Shown: one piece after another, positions 44,076 through 44,202 of the stretch | Position numbering within the stretch: the stretch's first letter is position 1 | How the letters are laid out: every line of letters starts with the position of its first letter | NCBI GenBank assembly: GCA_021777765.1 | Contig: JAJYDF010000031.1 | Span: 1-44,202 of the forward strand | Source of the DNA: Pseudomonadota bacterium | GTDB taxonomy: Bacteria > Pseudomonadota > Gammaproteobacteria > DASZBR01 | Direction of reading: 5' to 3' | DNA: 44,202 nt | Notes under the pieces: generated by a model | Database searches by the model: none | What the model saw: the letters and a program-made list of their open reading frames with translations, nothing else | What the model was told of the DNA's origin: nothing | Translations under genes and position numbers: made by a program

Positions 44076-44202
44076 TTAATGTCCTGGAGGAGCTGTCATC
44101 ACAGGCGAGCCATCACCAATTTTTAATTGACCAGCCGTTATAACTTGATCGCCTAATTTTAATCCAGATGAAACGGCAACTTGTGTGCTGCTTTGTAGAT
44201 CG
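44076..44202 (-). CDS. RND periplasmic adaptor subunit (C-terminal end only)
   Basis: The last 42 codons of a gene entering from the right edge read QVAVSSGLKLGDQVITAGQL then KIGDGSPVMTAPPGH and stop at TAA. The GLKLGDQVITAGQLK segment is typical of the membrane-proximal domain of membrane-fusion proteins (MexE/AcrA type). It precedes the permease gene by 20 nt, giving the usual adaptor-permease operon. Confidence 0.85.
   Translation of the reverse strand, partial: DLQSSTQVAVSSGLKLGDQVITAGQLKIGDGSPVMTAPPGH

Overview
The window looks like chromosome from an AT-rich gammaproteobacterium of the Legionellales type (Legionella, Coxiella, Aquicella or Berkiella-like; the genus cannot be fixed from this sequence alone). 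Conserved housekeeping genes of gammaproteobacterial character (gshA/gshB, dapD, serA, serB-like, icd, ung, pit, an RND pump, a Kdo hydroxylase pseudogene) alternate with large genes encoding eukaryote-like or toxin-like proteins. That mixture, two PmrA-box-like promoters and a CsrA-titrating small RNA are what one expects in a bacterium that delivers many effectors into host cells. No secretion-system gene lies in the window, so effector status is inference.

Layout. 1-4.8 kb: two divergent effector-like genes, one running off the left edge and one with a Ulp1/CE-clan cysteine protease signature, share a control region with matching PmrA-like boxes. 4.9-6.2 kb: a Kdo hydroxylase gene broken by one in-frame TGA, then a minus-strand CsrB/RsmY/RsmZ-type RNA. 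6.4-15.2 kb: orphan MacB/LolD-type ABC ATPase, DUF1460 amidase-like protein, FimT/GspH minor pilin, family-4 uracil-DNA glycosylase, HtrA protease, EamA transporter, glutathione synthesis pair gshA/gshB and a small unknown gene. 15.5-22.4 kb: four same-strand effector-like genes (coiled-coil protein; 1022-residue protein with a long disordered tail; TcdA/TcdB-like glycosyltransferase; leucine-rich-repeat protein). 22.5-26.6 kb: ferritin-like DUF2383 protein, AsmA/DUF748-like protein, a 25-residue basic peptide, tRNA-Lys, and a PhoU-like/Pit phosphate pair. 26.6-34.4 kb: ankyrin protein, coiled-coil gene interrupted by two in-frame stops, a shortened ankyrin paralogue behind dapD, and a tyrosine-phosphatase-like protein. 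34.6-44.2 kb: serA, icd with a divergent LysR gene, tspO, serB-like, ung, and an RND permease with the end of its adaptor gene.

Intergenic DNA is rich in palindromic repeats. Two families begin with GTAG and behave like REP/REPIN elements whose loops are filled with AT-rich DNA; a third is built on CTTCTCCC palindromes; a unique element at 40826-40927 folds as a three-way junction closed by a perfect 24-bp stem. Nonsense mutations in two genes suggest ongoing gene decay.

The most informative result is regulatory: PmrA-like boxes with identical spacing to TATAAT in front of two candidate effectors, plus a well-formed Csr-type RNA. Legionella and Coxiella use this pair of circuits (PmrAB and LetAS-RsmYZ-CsrA) to time effector production.
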